The notes: generated by a model not told the origin, from the sequence alone. A stretch of DNA of 64,000 bases from Flaccisagitta enflata (GCA_965153355.1 OZ231127.1:27342001-27406000); one strand, 5' to 3'. Positions 16,430-27,504 are shown, counted from the first letter of the stretch. Made by a program: numbers and translations.

Positions 16430-16560
16430 TTTTTAGGTGCGACAAAGCACCTCTATAACTGGCTCTGTCTGTCGGTTGGTTGGTCTGTCTGTCTGTCTGT
16501 CTGTTGGTGACGCATTTGTTCGACGATCCACATGTTGCACCTTATTGGCCTACTTGGCCT
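16430..16560 (+). mobile_element. family A element
   Basis: Terminal hairpin AGGTGC-GACAAA-GCACCT at 16435-16452, then CTATAACTGGCTCTGTC, a GTCT/GGTT array and the CTACTTGGCCTTGTTTGA end that also occurs at 37.5 kb. Confidence 0.75.
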
Positions 16561-16568
16561 TGTTTGAA

Positions 16569-16950
16569 TCAAAATTTCATCATCCTAGGTCAAGTGGTTT
16601 GGATTTTATAAGCATTTGAAGTAAGAACTCAATACCAAAAATTTTGATAGAAATTGTCAGAGAGCGCATTTTCAAATTTGCATCTTCTCTTCATTATTTT
16701 GAGCTGGAAACACGAAATTAGTCCAGAATGAGAGATAATTGGATAGAGGTACATAAGTTGGACAATTCATCTTTCATTCAAGACCAACCTTGTGTCCCTG
16801 TATCAAAATGTTGCAAAATAAAGAGCACAGTGAAAATGCCCAGTTCCTTCATTTTCAAAGAAAATGTGGTCTGTGGCAGATAGGAAGTGTTTTCTTTATA
16901 GTTACGTAGAATCCAAACCACTTGACCCAGGTTTATGAAATTTTAACACA
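16569..16950. mobile_element. foldback element G with shared internal motif
   Basis: CAAAATTTCATCATCCTAGG, TCAAGTGGTTTGGATT at the left recurs inverted at 16913-16950. Nearer the centre TTTGAGCTGG...TTAGTCCAGAATGAGAGA (about 16699-16735) is mirrored at about 16775-16812. The same internal motif occurs in elements at 25.3 and 56.3 kb. Confidence 0.65.
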
Positions 16951-17079
16951 AAAAACATCAATCTATTCTCTTTAAGTGACAATCAGTCAGAAATCCGAAA
17001 TCCATGGCATCTCCGAGAGAAAGATTCAGCATCTCTGGCTGATGACCCGGTACTGTGAAAATATACCAAAGTGTCATCC

Positions 17080-17995
17080 AAATCACTTTGTTACGCTCAA
17101 AGAGGTAAAATTCATCCTCAGTAAGCCTGATTTTGTCAGGGGTGTTAGTCAATAGAACTCAAAAGGGGTGTGCACTCGTACGCATTCGTCAGCCACCTTT
17201 TCTGATTTTCGACGACTGCTTTTCATTGTTACATTGTAGTTTAAACTATGCAGGAATTTAACTGAAGTATCACAAGTTGCACACAAATGTCTGAATTACT
17301 ATCTTGGAAAAAAATATACGGACAGCTGGAGAAAAGTCAGTCTTATCACTCACTGTATGAAATGTATATTCAAATGAATCAATTTCTATTTATTCTATGG
17401 TATTTTGATCTATGAAGTGCTACTGTTTTGAGTTTCTATGGGTTTGGTTTATGGTTTTTCAACCTAAATCAGTATATCCTTAATTTCTCAACAAGCACCA
17501 AAAAAATCATTTAATCGGTTTGGTTTCGTATTCATATTAGATGATTTGAGAGCAATATGTTTTACTACAGCCTTCAATTTTTTCAACAATCAAAAAATTT
17601 GTAAAAAATGTGATCCAATAAGGCCTAGCAGAATGATTTTGGTCAATCCGTTTAGATTTGTGAGCCCTTTAAACATATGTTGTCCTTTGAAGATTTGAAC
17701 TGAACTGAACCTCAAAACAAGATCTTAGTAAAATGACAGTTTCTCTTCAAAACGCTGTCAAATGAAAACAGTTTGAGCTACTGACCTCTGCTTGGTCTTG
17801 AATGGAAGATATTTTGTCATAGTTTGTTGATCTGCTTTCAATTTTAAATTGGTTGTTGCAGTTTAGCTGCTATAATGATGGTTAGTTGTCTGTATATTTA
17901 TTTCCTAGATAGTACTGTAGTTATTCAATATTGTCATGTTTAAGGGGCTGACCGACTGACGATAGAGCAGTGTGAGATGTAGGTGAATAAGGACA
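17080..17995. other. AT-rich intergenic sequence with one isolated foldback motif
   Basis: No coding frame seen. GTTTGAGCTACTGACCTC and CTTGGTCTTGAATGGAAG near 17770-17812 match the internal motif of the TA-flanked foldbacks, so old element DNA is present. Confidence 0.45.
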
Positions 17996-18000
17996 AAAGT

Positions 18001-18240
18001 GAAAGGGCCGGATACAAGGCTACCCCAGTCGTGTGTGGATCAGTGGGGGCCATATTTGAGGTCGCTAGACCAATTGAGCAGGAGCAGTGAGGTCAAAGAA
18101 TGAAAAAGTTAAGAGTTAAATGTAACGGACGGAGGGAGGGACGGATGGACGGACGGACGGACGGACGGACGGACGGACGGACGGACGGACGGACGGACGG
18201 ACGGACGGACAAAGCGAGGCAGAAGAGGCAGTGTTAAGCG
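18001..18240 (-). mobile_element. family A element with expanded (GGAC)n
   Basis: GGGCCGGATACAAGGCTACC, CAGTCGTGTGTGG, TGAGCAGGAGCAGTGAGGTC as in the copy at 60.1 kb, then (GGAC)n 18120-18211 and AAAGCGAGGC. The terminal hairpin has decayed. Confidence 0.7.
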
Positions 18241-18684
18241 ATCCCTGATACATTAATTATCAACATGTTTGGCGAGGATTGGTTGCCCGAAAGCATGGGT
18301 AGATTATCGCTTTCTTCTACTTCCAGCTTCCCCCTTCCTCACTTTCCCGGATGAAATTCCGAGCTAAAAGCTCAAATCTTTAACATGGGGTTGAATCCTC
18401 AGGTTTGATAATTTATTGAATTCCAGGTTTATGGTTTATCTAAGCCTCAAAGCCTAAAAGCCTCTAAACCTACTCCCAACTTTGGTGTCCCAAGCCAACA
18501 AAATTGATACATCATTCTTCGCCCTGTGGCCCAAGTCTTCATCTATAACTTGACTCCTTTATTCAACTCTTCTCCTCTCTTTTCTTTCTCACTCTCATTT
18601 CATTCAATTCAATTTCCCTCGATTTCAAGCTGCTAGACCGCCGTTCGTGCGGGCAAGCTCTGTCAAATCAGTCTAAAATTGCAT

Positions 18685-18930
18685 TTTTAGTTGCGGACAC
18701 GCAACTCTATAAGAGGCTTTGTCCGTCCGTCCGTCGGTCGGTCGGTTGGTCCGTCGGTCGGTCCGTGGACACGAGTCGAAAAGTGAGAAAATGATCGTTT
18801 TAGAACATTTTTAGTTGCGGACAGTTGCATTTCCGCCCCTGCCCACCCGTCCGCAACTGATGGCCGTGTATCCGGCCTTGTTACACGGTAAGTTCTACAG
18901 TTGTGTGTCCGCGACTACAAACAACCAACG
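18685..18930 (+). mobile_element. family A element (A1), well preserved
   Basis: Terminal hairpin AGTTGCG-GACA-CGCAACT (18689-18706), CTATAAGAGGCTTTGTCC, GTCC/GGTC array, ACACGAGTCGAAAAGTGAG, CCCCTGCCCACCCGTCCGCA ACT (half-site 18849-18858), CCGTGTATCCGGCCTTGTT. A partial second end follows to 18930. Confidence 0.87.
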
Positions 18931-18934
18931 CGGG

Positions 18935-18935
18935 G

Positions 18936-19016
<81 letters not shown>
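18935..19016 (+). repeat. microsatellite (CA)n
   Basis: About 40 CA units directly after CGCGGGGTCACA, which is a family A2 head sequence. Confidence 0.96.
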
Positions 19017-19017
<1 letters not shown>

Positions 19018-19680
19018 TTGAAAAAAAAAATCAAAAGCAAAACGTATAATTTGGGCGGTTAGCTAGAATTTTTCCTAAAGAGTTCCAGTATCTTTGATCA
19101 GCTACGATTAAAAAGTGTTTCTCATTTTGTCCTGATACTTGTGTGTTGCCTGATACTGCTAGATACTGCCCTGTCGACGTTAACAGGTTCTTTCAAGTTT
19201 TCGTCTCACCATCCTGGCCGTGGGGCATGGGTGAGGCCTGTTGAGACAACAACCATTTCATACATTCAGTGGTCCTGCCAAGATGAACCTTGGGCAAAAT
19301 CCCATAAAAGATTATGGGACATTTGTAGGAACAAGAACTTAATTTTTCTACTTTGGTTGAAATGGTAAGTAAATCTGAATCCAGTCAAAGGCTACTTTTA
19401 TAGTGAAGAACCATGCCTCGCCTTGGGTAAAGTCGTGGCATGGGGGGTATAGTCTAGGATAGACTATTGGACAGAGGAAGCTAAGGCGACGATATTTTGC
19501 AGTTTCGTCTGGAAATTCACTTTTCCACGAAATCAAAGATCTCATTTGATATAAACAAACGATCCCATTTTGGTACCGGCTCAAAAGCCTTTGCGATCGA
19601 TGAAGTTTCCAAAAAAAATCATTATCTCTTTAGCAAAATTCTCGTCCAGTTGCTCCGCTCCCGGTCGGTATTTCTAGCTA

Positions 19681-20232
19681 CAGTATGTTTATTCTCAAAT
19701 GAAACAAAAGATGACGGCATAAATCAAAAACTAATAAGGTTATCGAGGTAGTGACAACCAGTGGGCTGAAATGACCCTGCCCATAGCCCCTGCCCATTGA
19801 AAATACCATCTTATGAGGGCTATTGCCACTGCCTCTGCCTGAGATCCAATTGCTAACATGATCTCAATCACTCACCACCCCCTTTCCCACTACTAAACCA
19901 CCCCTTTCTTCTTCTACAATATTGACCCTACTTAGATAGTTGTCAGTGCTGCTGCCACTGCCTCCACCGCCGCCTCTGCTTCTGCTATAACAACTCTGTC
20001 TACATGACTTCGATCTCCCGCCGCCGCCTCCTCCATTTGTTTTGTATCATGGGTATTTTCATTGTAGAGATTACTTTCAGCTGCTGCTATCTCCTTAACG
20101 CCGCCGCCGCCTCCTCCTCCAGCTGCTGCTGCTGCTCCTCCTCTCCTCCTCCGCCGCCGCCGCCGCCTCTTCTCCTCCTTGTCCTTCTCAGCCGCCGCCG
20201 CCTCCTCACCTCTCACCTCCTCCTCCTCCGCT

Positions 20233-20279
<47 letters not shown>

Positions 20280-21568
20280 AGCCTCTTACCTCCTCCTCCT
20301 CCACCACCGCCGCCTCCTCCTCATCCTCCTCCTCCTCATCCCACTCTGCTGTCGCCGCCGCCGCCGCCGCCTCCTCCTCCACTGCCGCCTCCACCTCCTC
20401 CTCCTCCTCCCCAACTGCCGCCGCCGCCGCCGCCTCCTCCTCCTCCACTGCCGCCTCCGCATCCTCCTCCTCCTCCCCAACTGCCGCCGCCGCCGCCTCT
20501 ACAAAAAAAATCAAATTTTATAAAATATCAAAAAAAGGGTCAAATTTAAAAGAAGTCAAATAAAAGAAATGAAAAAAGAAATAGAAAATCTAAAAAAAGT
20601 ATTTGAAATGAATTAAAAAAATAATTAAAAAAAAATTCAAGGAGAGGAGGCGGCGGCGGCGGCGGTGAAGGAGGAGGAGGAGGAGGAGTCGGCGGCGGCG
20701 GCGGCGGCAGTGGAGGAGGAGGAGGAGGAGGCGGCGGCGGCGGCAGCAATAGAGGAGGAGGAGGAGGAGGCTTTGGCGGAAAAGAAGAAAGCGGTGGCGG
20801 GGGAGGAGAAGGCGGCGGTGGTTGTAGGGGAGGAGGAGGAGGCGGCGGCGGCGGCGGAGGAGGAGGAGAAGAGGTTGAGGAGAGAAGGTGGTGGCGAAGG
20901 AGGAGGAGGAATGAGGAGGCGGTGGTGGTTGAGGAGGAGGAGGCGGAGGTGGGAAAGAATTTTTTTTCACTTTAATGGTAAGGTTGATGTGTAGCAGCAT
21001 GGGAGGGGGCAACAGCGGTGGCGGGAGGGGGGTGATAACAGTGGGGGCGGAGGCGGCGGTGGCAGGTCCACTGTTATTTTTGAGTCAAATTTGAGACAGA
21101 CCACTGGGAGTCAATGGGTGAGGTTATCAAATTCTGCAAACAGTCGCTGACAGAGTATGTTCTTGCATTGATTTGTGCAAAATCTTAGCTTTTGGGGTCA
21201 AATAGTTTAGCTTCAATCTGCATTTGAACAAAAAACATAAATTGTTATTTGTTACTTTTTCCCACTGGAGACAAAGGATGAAATCTTCCAATTTTGCCAT
21301 TTTTCCCCTAAAAAAATGGTAATTGTTCATCTCAAGAGGCAATGTATGTGGTATTCCTGATAGCAGATAAAATTTTTCTTGCTAACTGATTCAATTTAAC
21401 TAAAAAATCTTAAAAAACAACTTTTTTTGGACTGAAAACAGAAGAAAATTACACAAACAATTGCCAGAACATACTCTTTCAGGAGTTTTTTTTTTCAGAA
21501 TTTGATTATCTCAATTCGTTTTGGATTCATGCCGTCATCTTTCGTTTCATTTGAGAATAAACGTACTG
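19681..21568. mobile_element. TA-flanked foldback MITE H, split by a GC-rich insertion
   Basis: TA flanks it at 19679-19680 and 21569-21570. CAGTATGTTTATTCTCAAAT with GATGACGGCAT at the left is mirrored at 21520-21568. Removing 19745-21120 plus one 8-bp repeat joins GGTTATC to AAATTCTG, and the arm then matches its partner (AGATAATCAAATTCTG read from the right) without a break. The element alone is 504 bp. Confidence 0.82.
19745..21120. mobile_element. 1376-bp GC-rich foldback insertion with 8-bp TSD
   Basis: AGGTTATC is duplicated exactly at 19737-19744 and 21121-21128. Ends are imperfect inverted repeats sharing TTGAC/GTGAC and CCAGTGG-CTG. The inside is a giant inverted arrangement: (CCG/CTC) blocks at 20080-20500, an AT-rich 130-bp loop, and (GGC/GAG) blocks at 20640-20960. 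An 8-bp TSD suits hAT-type integration. Open frames across it encode only Pro, Ala, Arg, Gly or Glu runs. Confidence 0.78.
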
Positions 21569-21699
21569 TAATAATCAGTATTTGATTATCAAAGGCGGGC
21601 CTAGCTAGCAGTTAGGACCCGTTAGTTGGCAGGGAGGGAAAGGAGCGACTTCTCGTATTGTGCAGCTCTACATGAGCGAGGGTATATGGGGTTGCTAAA

Positions 21700-21878
21700 T
21701 GGGGTGGTTCCCCCCTTTCATGACATACGGATCCCCTGCCTCCCCCACAAGCACGAGATACGATTTTCATGATCATGCCTCAGAGACATTCTCATTTCGG
21801 TCACATGTTTGTCCTCTTCAAAATAGTCTCGGGCCCAAGTCAGCGTACTCGTTATCCCTCGTCGTCATCGTTGTTGTT

Positions 21879-21916
<38 letters not shown>

Positions 21917-22480
21917 CATCGTCGTCGTTGTTTTCGTCATTCTTGGCTTCGTCGTCATATTCGTCGTCAACATTGTTTTCTCCTTTGAAAGGTCGACCTA
22001 CATTTCAAAGGATTTTTTTGTTTCCTCTTATTCAAATATCAGCCAAAGTCATCTCGTCTCTGCTCATGAAATCGGGGTCTCAAGCGGAGAAAATATGTAA
22101 CGCCGATTGAAAATAAACATTGATGCTTGATGATATGACTTAGAAGTCGTAAATATGTAGTTTCGCTTGAATTCGATCCGTTGGTAATTTTCTGTTCGTA
22201 CTTCATATTGAGAGCATTCAATAAATTAGCTCGAGATACATATGAATTTGGACTGGCTCAATCACTTAAGGGGTTTTTGCATTGGGCGTATTATCTTGAT
22301 TTTATCTAGATATTCCCTATGCATTATCTTGATAACTTTCTTGATGCGAAAACCCCTTTAATATAAAACTTTGGTTGGTGATTGGTATACTTTCAGTCAC
22401 CATCAATCATGCACAAACTCTGATTCCAGTACTATTTTTTTTTTATTTACCTTTTAGGTACCCTAATAGGTCACGTTAGG
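21700..22480. other. intergenic sequence with (GTCGTT)n and a small foldback
   Basis: (GTTGTC)n at about 21865-21940. A 96-bp foldback spans 22266-22361 (TTAAGGGGTTTTTGCAT against ATGCGAAAACCCCTTTAA). No gene seen. Confidence 0.6.
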
Positions 22481-22494
22481 GATTTCAATCCATG

Positions 22495-22672
22495 TCCTTT
22501 GTTTTAAAGCGTTTTTACGCGGGTAGCGTTTTAGGGTTAGGGGTAGGGTTAAGGATGGGGTGGGTTTTGGGGTTAGGGATAGGGTGGGGTTATAGATAGA
22601 TTTAGGGCAAGGTTTGGACTTGGTTTCGTATGTTTTAACTCGAGAGCGCTTGAATTAAAGATTTGCCCTTCA
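22495..22672 (+). repeat. telomere-like dispersed element T3
   Basis: TGTCCTTTGTTTTAAAGCG, then TTTTAGGGTTAGGGGTAGGG-type units, then TTTTAACTCGAGAGCGCTTG and AATTAAAGATTTGCCC. Both flanks recur at T1 and T4. Confidence 0.68.
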
Positions 22673-22674
22673 GA

Positions 22675-23630
22675 GAAAAAACAAGTGCACCGGAGTGAAT
22701 TCCCTAAGATTACCTGTTTATATCCGTTAAAATATTCATGTTAAAATGAGATAGAGTAAATAAAGCAGAGTGCAGAATTTCATTTCAAATTACAGTTGGG
22801 ATTTACAATCACGCATCTCAAGGGACCAGAACGCATTTTAGAAAATCGAATCTCCTTAAATACCAATATAGGTGTCAAGGGATCAATAAATTTCATCTGT
22901 TATAGATGGAATTCTGTCAGAGCCATTGAAGAAGGGACTGAGAATAAGCATCTACTAAAGAGATTCTTTTTAAAGCGGGTTTGTTGGAGCAGGGTTTGAT
23001 TGTACTTCTAAATTATAAATGAAGCCACAATAAACAGATGGTCCCAATGTGACCAAGATTATTAGCTCAATTTGTTTAGGAGTAGCACTATTCTATAGTT
23101 GTTGCCTTTTTTCAGGTGTCCGCATGTTTCTTAGATAGTGCAGCAGCGTCCCGGAAGGTTTTCAACAATGCTTGTGTCTAATTTGGCCATTCAAAATTGA
23201 TTTGTGACGATGCTGTAGATTTTGAATAGGAAGTGCGAATTGTACAAGTCCTTTTAAGCGAGATGATTGGAAACTATGATTGTTTGTGAAATAAACGTGT
23301 CCCACGCTCCCTCGTCATGGTTAAAGTAAGCATGTCATACGGTTCATAGGTATGAACATGAACGTAGGAAAAATGACGTCCCCGGACGTTCCAAATTATC
23401 GGTTTTAGATTGACGTCAGTCTTATATTCCTAATAAAAGAAGAGAAAAATATCTATAAAAAGTTAAAAACACAGAATAATGGGATTGAGAATACTCAGCT
23501 CTAGTGCCCATCAAAATCCCAAGCTGTAAAATGAAGATTAAAACTTCTTTTCAATTATTTCTACTTTATCTTTTTTTTTTATCTTACTGACAAAATATTG
23601 AATTCTGTGTTGGTCTTGGCCTACCGTCGG
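22675..23630. other. AT-rich intergenic sequence with old repeat remnants
   Basis: 22790-22990 resembles the repeats at 5.2 and 30.8 kb (CTCAAGGGACCAGAACGC, AAAGCGGGTTTGTTGG). No coding frame recognised. Confidence 0.45.
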
Positions 23631-23689
23631 TCAACATGTGACTCATGTCCCTTATTCAATCCTCGCTAATTCCTCCACATTTTTCATCG

Positions 23690-23880
23690 TCAATATCATC
23701 CTCATCACCATCGTTATCATCATCGTCTTCGTCATCATCATCCTCAATCCTCATCCTCATCGTCATCATCATTCTCATCATCATCCTCATAATCATCATC
23801 ATCTATATCGTCCTCATCGCCATCGTTATCATCATCGTCATCATCATTCTCATCCTCATCATTCTTATCGTCGGCTTTAA
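23690..23880 (+). repeat. degenerate trinucleotide repeat (ATC/GTC/CTC)n
   Basis: About 190 bp of ATCATC, CTCATC and GTCATC units. Frames encode His-Pro, Ile or Ser runs only. Confidence 0.9.
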
Positions 23881-23910
23881 TGTATTCCTTTCATGTGTTC
23901 GCATTTTTGA

Positions 23911-24060
23911 CTTGAGCTTTCTCCCGATGACGAGATTAACTCGGCGGTGACAACGAAGCCAGCTCGAGCTGCAGCAGCAACGATCGCGTCCGAGTCCACC
24001 ACAGCAGCAGCAGCAACAGCAGCGCCAGTGGCCGGGGCTACAACAGCCGCCTCAGATTGA
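23911..24060 (+). other. short GC-rich open frame ending in TGA, with a hairpin after it
   Basis: A 49-codon frame reads SPDDEINSAVTTKPARAAA and continues Ala/Thr-rich to TGA at 24058-24060, without an ATG. CGCCGCATC and GATGCGGCG form a 9-bp stem at about 24115-24145. It could be a decayed terminal exon or a GCA-repeat artefact. Confidence 0.2.
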
Positions 24061-24504
24061 ATTTTCGCCCTCAGCAGAATTTTTTAAACCGCAGCACGAA
24101 AGATGACGATCAAGTCGCCGCATCGCAGCATTTTTGATGCGGCGATAATGCTGCTGTAGATTTCTGCCGTCGCTTAGTTTATAAAAAGAATACTTTAAGT
24201 TTTACTGTTTTAGTTAAAGTGGGTTTGAACTTATGAATTATTTGTCCGATTGAAATGTCTTCTAGCGTAAAATCGCGGGTTTGGAGGAGAATTTATACTG
24301 AAGCTGTAATATGACGATTTGGAAGGGGATAGTTGATATAGTTAGATATCGAGTTTATTCACATAGTTAACATGTAGAACATTTCTTCATAAAAAAAAAC
24401 AAAAAACAAAAACTGAAAAATGATATTTGGTTATTTGCATACAAATGAATGGATAACTTTTCCCATTACTTTGCCATCATAAACATGTCTGTTGCATCTA
24501 TATT

Positions 24505-24725
24505 TTTTGTCGCGTGGACGTGACTCTACAATCCGCTATGTCTATCAGTTGGTCAGTCCATCTGCACGTCCATCCAACCGTTGGTCACGCTTAGTTTTTT
24601 TGGCGTTTACGGGCGTTTTTTTTTTCATTACTGTTCCTGCCCAAATGCTTGGTTGACCTTTTTTATCACTGCCCCTACCCACCCGCACGCGACTTGGGTA
24701 GACATGTATCCGACCTTGTTTATAT
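24505..24725 (+). mobile_element. family A element
   Basis: GTCGCG-TGGA-CGTGAC stem near 24510, CTACAATCCGCTATGTC, a GTCAGTCC array, TTACTGTTCCTGCCC, CCCGCACGCGACTTGG and ATCCGACCTTGTT. Half-sites both have the C/G version. Confidence 0.65.
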
Positions 24726-24910
24726 GTGTCATGTATCTCTACAGGAAGTTATTCCCATCACGTCGGTCCGTCAGTCGCGTCGGTCTGTCCGTTTTGCCTC
24801 TTCTTAAATCGCGCGGATGACGCACCGATTTGCCCGATCGCGCTTTTGTTCATTTTATGTGTCATTATCTGCTATTATCTCTCCCACTTTCTTCCATCTT
24901 CCCTCCACTA

Positions 24911-25478
24911 CTACCTAGAACATAAGTCTTCGTTCACTTGGACCAAAGATTCATTTAATCATGAAATAATGATAAATCAATTCATATTATGGTTTGAATA
25001 CTTCATCTAACTTCCTGCCGTGGAAACGCCTGCTTCTATGGACCACTGTAATGATATGGAAAGCATATTTTGTGCGATTTTATGTCAGTCCTAACAGAGT
25101 CATAGATTGTCCTTCATGTCTTCATGATCCGGAAATTCCTTGGGGGAAGAAGTGTTGAGGAATCAAGTTAGTAGCCCTTAAACTTTTTTTCAGCCTCTGG
25201 CGATTGTTCAGTCAAATCTTTTATACTTAGACAAGCAAGTGTATGGCGTGATAGATTGCACAAGAAAACTGCATAAATCATTTCTCAATTTTCAAAAGTG
25301 ACAAGCCATCTTCAAACTGCTCTCATTTCTAAGCGCTTTGAGCCACCAGGATGGGACTGGACTCAAATGAAAGATTTTTTAAAGCCGTTTCTGAATCTCA
25401 CCAATTTTTCTTATCTATCTTTGACTAAATTGTAGTTATTAATGTTTATAGGTGAACGAAGACTTATGTTTTAGGTAG
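24911..25478. mobile_element. TA-flanked foldback MITE E1
   Basis: TA at 24909-24910 and 25479-25480. CTACCTAGAACATAAGTCTT with CGTTCAC at the left is mirrored by GTGAACGAAGACTTATG to GGTAG at the right. Internal motif CTAAGCGCTTTGAGCCACC ... GGACTCAAATGAAAG at about 25329-25373. 568 bp, non-coding. Confidence 0.78.
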
Positions 25479-25824
25479 TATATCGGTTTACACCCTATGC
25501 ACCTGTTGTCTTGTTTTGTTGATTTGAATTCTTCACTTCCCGTTGTAATCATTTCTCCCACATTTTTATAATCTCCCTTTTTTTCCGAATTCCTCTATGA
25601 TAAGAAACTGTTGGTGTTCTCATGCCATTCATTTATTTTTTATGTCGCGGACTCACGACATCCTTGACAATCACAGTGACTTATGACTGTTACTTATTAA
25701 GTCTTATTATGTTCCCTCTCATAAATGTCAACTGAATTCATTATTCAAACACTTTTTTTCATTTGTTTATTGAATATTTGCATGTCTATCCATTTGTACA
25801 ATAAATGTCGTTCAATTCAATTCA

Positions 25825-25945
25825 ATTCGCGACTCTAGAACTTGCCATGTCGGTTGGTCGGTCGGTCACGTCACTTCACGTCACATTTCTGTTTAACGCT
25901 CCTGCCCAATCGTCCGCGACTGGGGGGTGTATACGGCCTTGTTAA
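25825..25945 (+). mobile_element. family A element, left stem arm replaced
   Basis: (TTCAA)n runs into CGCGACTCTAGAACTTGCCA, then GGTCGG repeats, CGCTCCTGCCCAATCG, GTCCGCGACTGGGG and TACGGCCTTGTTAA. It closely matches the copy at 4.56 kb. Confidence 0.72.
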
Positions 25946-25949
25946 TATT

Positions 25950-27500
25950 GGCAATAACATCTATCAGTCTGTAATGGATAAAAAAATTTTGTCCTTCGAC
26001 ATCCATTGTTGTGAGGTTTAAATGCACTTGTTTCCATTTGTGATTACTTCTTCTACTAACAATCATCTTCCTTTTCCTTTCTCAATATCTCGTTGTATCT
26101 TGCATCCCTTCCACTTGACTTTTTTTCTTTCTCGCGAAAGCGACTCCATCCATAGGCCAGTCGATCAGTCGGTCGATCGGTCTATCCATCCCTCTCACGC
26201 CTTCCTGCTTCCCATTACCTCCTATTTCTCTAATTTCTTTGCATCTGTCTTTTTCGAATTCACTTGATTTTTATCTTCATTTTCCTCGTTCAAATAATTT
26301 CCTCTTCGCAAAGCGCAAAGGAAGCAAATTAAGCGCGATTTGAGTTCTGGTACATCTAGCAGTCAGATATAAGAAAAATCGGTATAGAGATAGAACAACG
26401 ACTTAAACAGTGGCGAGCACGTTACAAAGATCATTTAAATGAACACCCAGGAAATTGCTTGTTAAGTCTTGTGGTCGTCAATGGAAAAACATCCTGAATA
26501 TAAAGATCAAAGTGTGAAATGGATAACATTCATCGCTCAAAAACTACCGGCTCTAAAGGTTTCAACTTTTTTTTAGTTTATTGGAAACGAGTAACGACTA
26601 ACGAGTGACTGTTTCATTGTGCCATTACTCAGATTTCAGCGCTGAGTGGTTGGGGTGAAACACAGAAATAACAGTCATTTCAATAAAAAGATGTTTTCTA
26701 GATAGTTCATTTGTAATTCCAATGAAAATTTTAGTTATTTTCACATGATTAGCCCTCTAGATCATAACAATGATCAACCAAAATCGAAAAAAAAACGCAT
26801 ACCAATCCAAATCTAACACCAGAATAATGAAATTTGGACCATTTTATCAATATTTAACCGCTTGTTTTAAAAACTCAGTATACTGCAGTACAAAAACGAT
26901 GATGATGAAAAAAAGATGGGCACTCAAAAAAAAAAACATAAAAACAAAAAAACAACAGTGAACTAAGACAGACGCGCAATATCTCTCGGAAATCATTTGA
27001 GAACCTCACAACGCGACGGAACTGACCTCGTTTCTTATTTGAAGAGCAACGCGATACAACTTCTGTCTCTCAAAAAGAAAAATCAGCTAATTCGAACTGA
27101 AACGGTTCTAACATTGAAAACCCCAACAACAAATAGTCCCTCCTTAACAAAACGACCATCACCAATCAAAAAAATACATGCAGAGCAAAAAAAGAAAAAT
27201 CATCACTATCTTCTGCCTTTTGATGATGCTTTTAGTATAGCTAGACGCCAAACACTGCACAGCATGCAGCAGGACAGTACAGCAAATCCTCATTACCCAA
27301 TTCTCAGTAGCCATCTGAGCTGAGCATCGATGGTTATTTGTAATTTGTTGACACTATCATCGATCATCGCTTATCACCTAGCTTCCAACTCTTTTCATGT
27401 CGAAAAAAAAGAAAGAAACACCTGCCTCATTAATTTGTCTTATTCTTTTTATTACCACGAAAAAAAAGAGGAAGTAGAAGAGAAAAAAGAAAAAAAGAAA
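25950..27500. other. AT-rich intergenic sequence
   Basis: Only a degraded family A-like patch was seen (26135-26200: CGCGAAAGCGACTCC, then GATCAGTCGGTCGATCGG). No coding exon recognised. Confidence 0.45.

Positions 27501-27504
<4 letters not shown>

Larger units (their letters stand above)
15655..17075. repeat. nested foldback cluster (outer inverted repeat)
   Basis: TACCGGGTCATCAGCC (from about 15671) through CCATGGATCTCG (15726) recurs inverted at 16975-17055. The loop holds a second inverted repeat (15774-16414), a family A copy (16430-16560) and a third inverted repeat (16569-16950). Confidence 0.75.

Noticed and set aside
20004-20549. 181-residue Pro/Ser/Leu/Arg-rich open frame
   Set aside because: It lies in the (CCG/CTC) arm of a transposable insertion with 8-bp TSD, and equivalent frames exist in several phases and on the other strand.
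24115-24145. Rho-independent terminator
   Set aside because: A GC stem is present but no U tract follows, and the context is eukaryotic.
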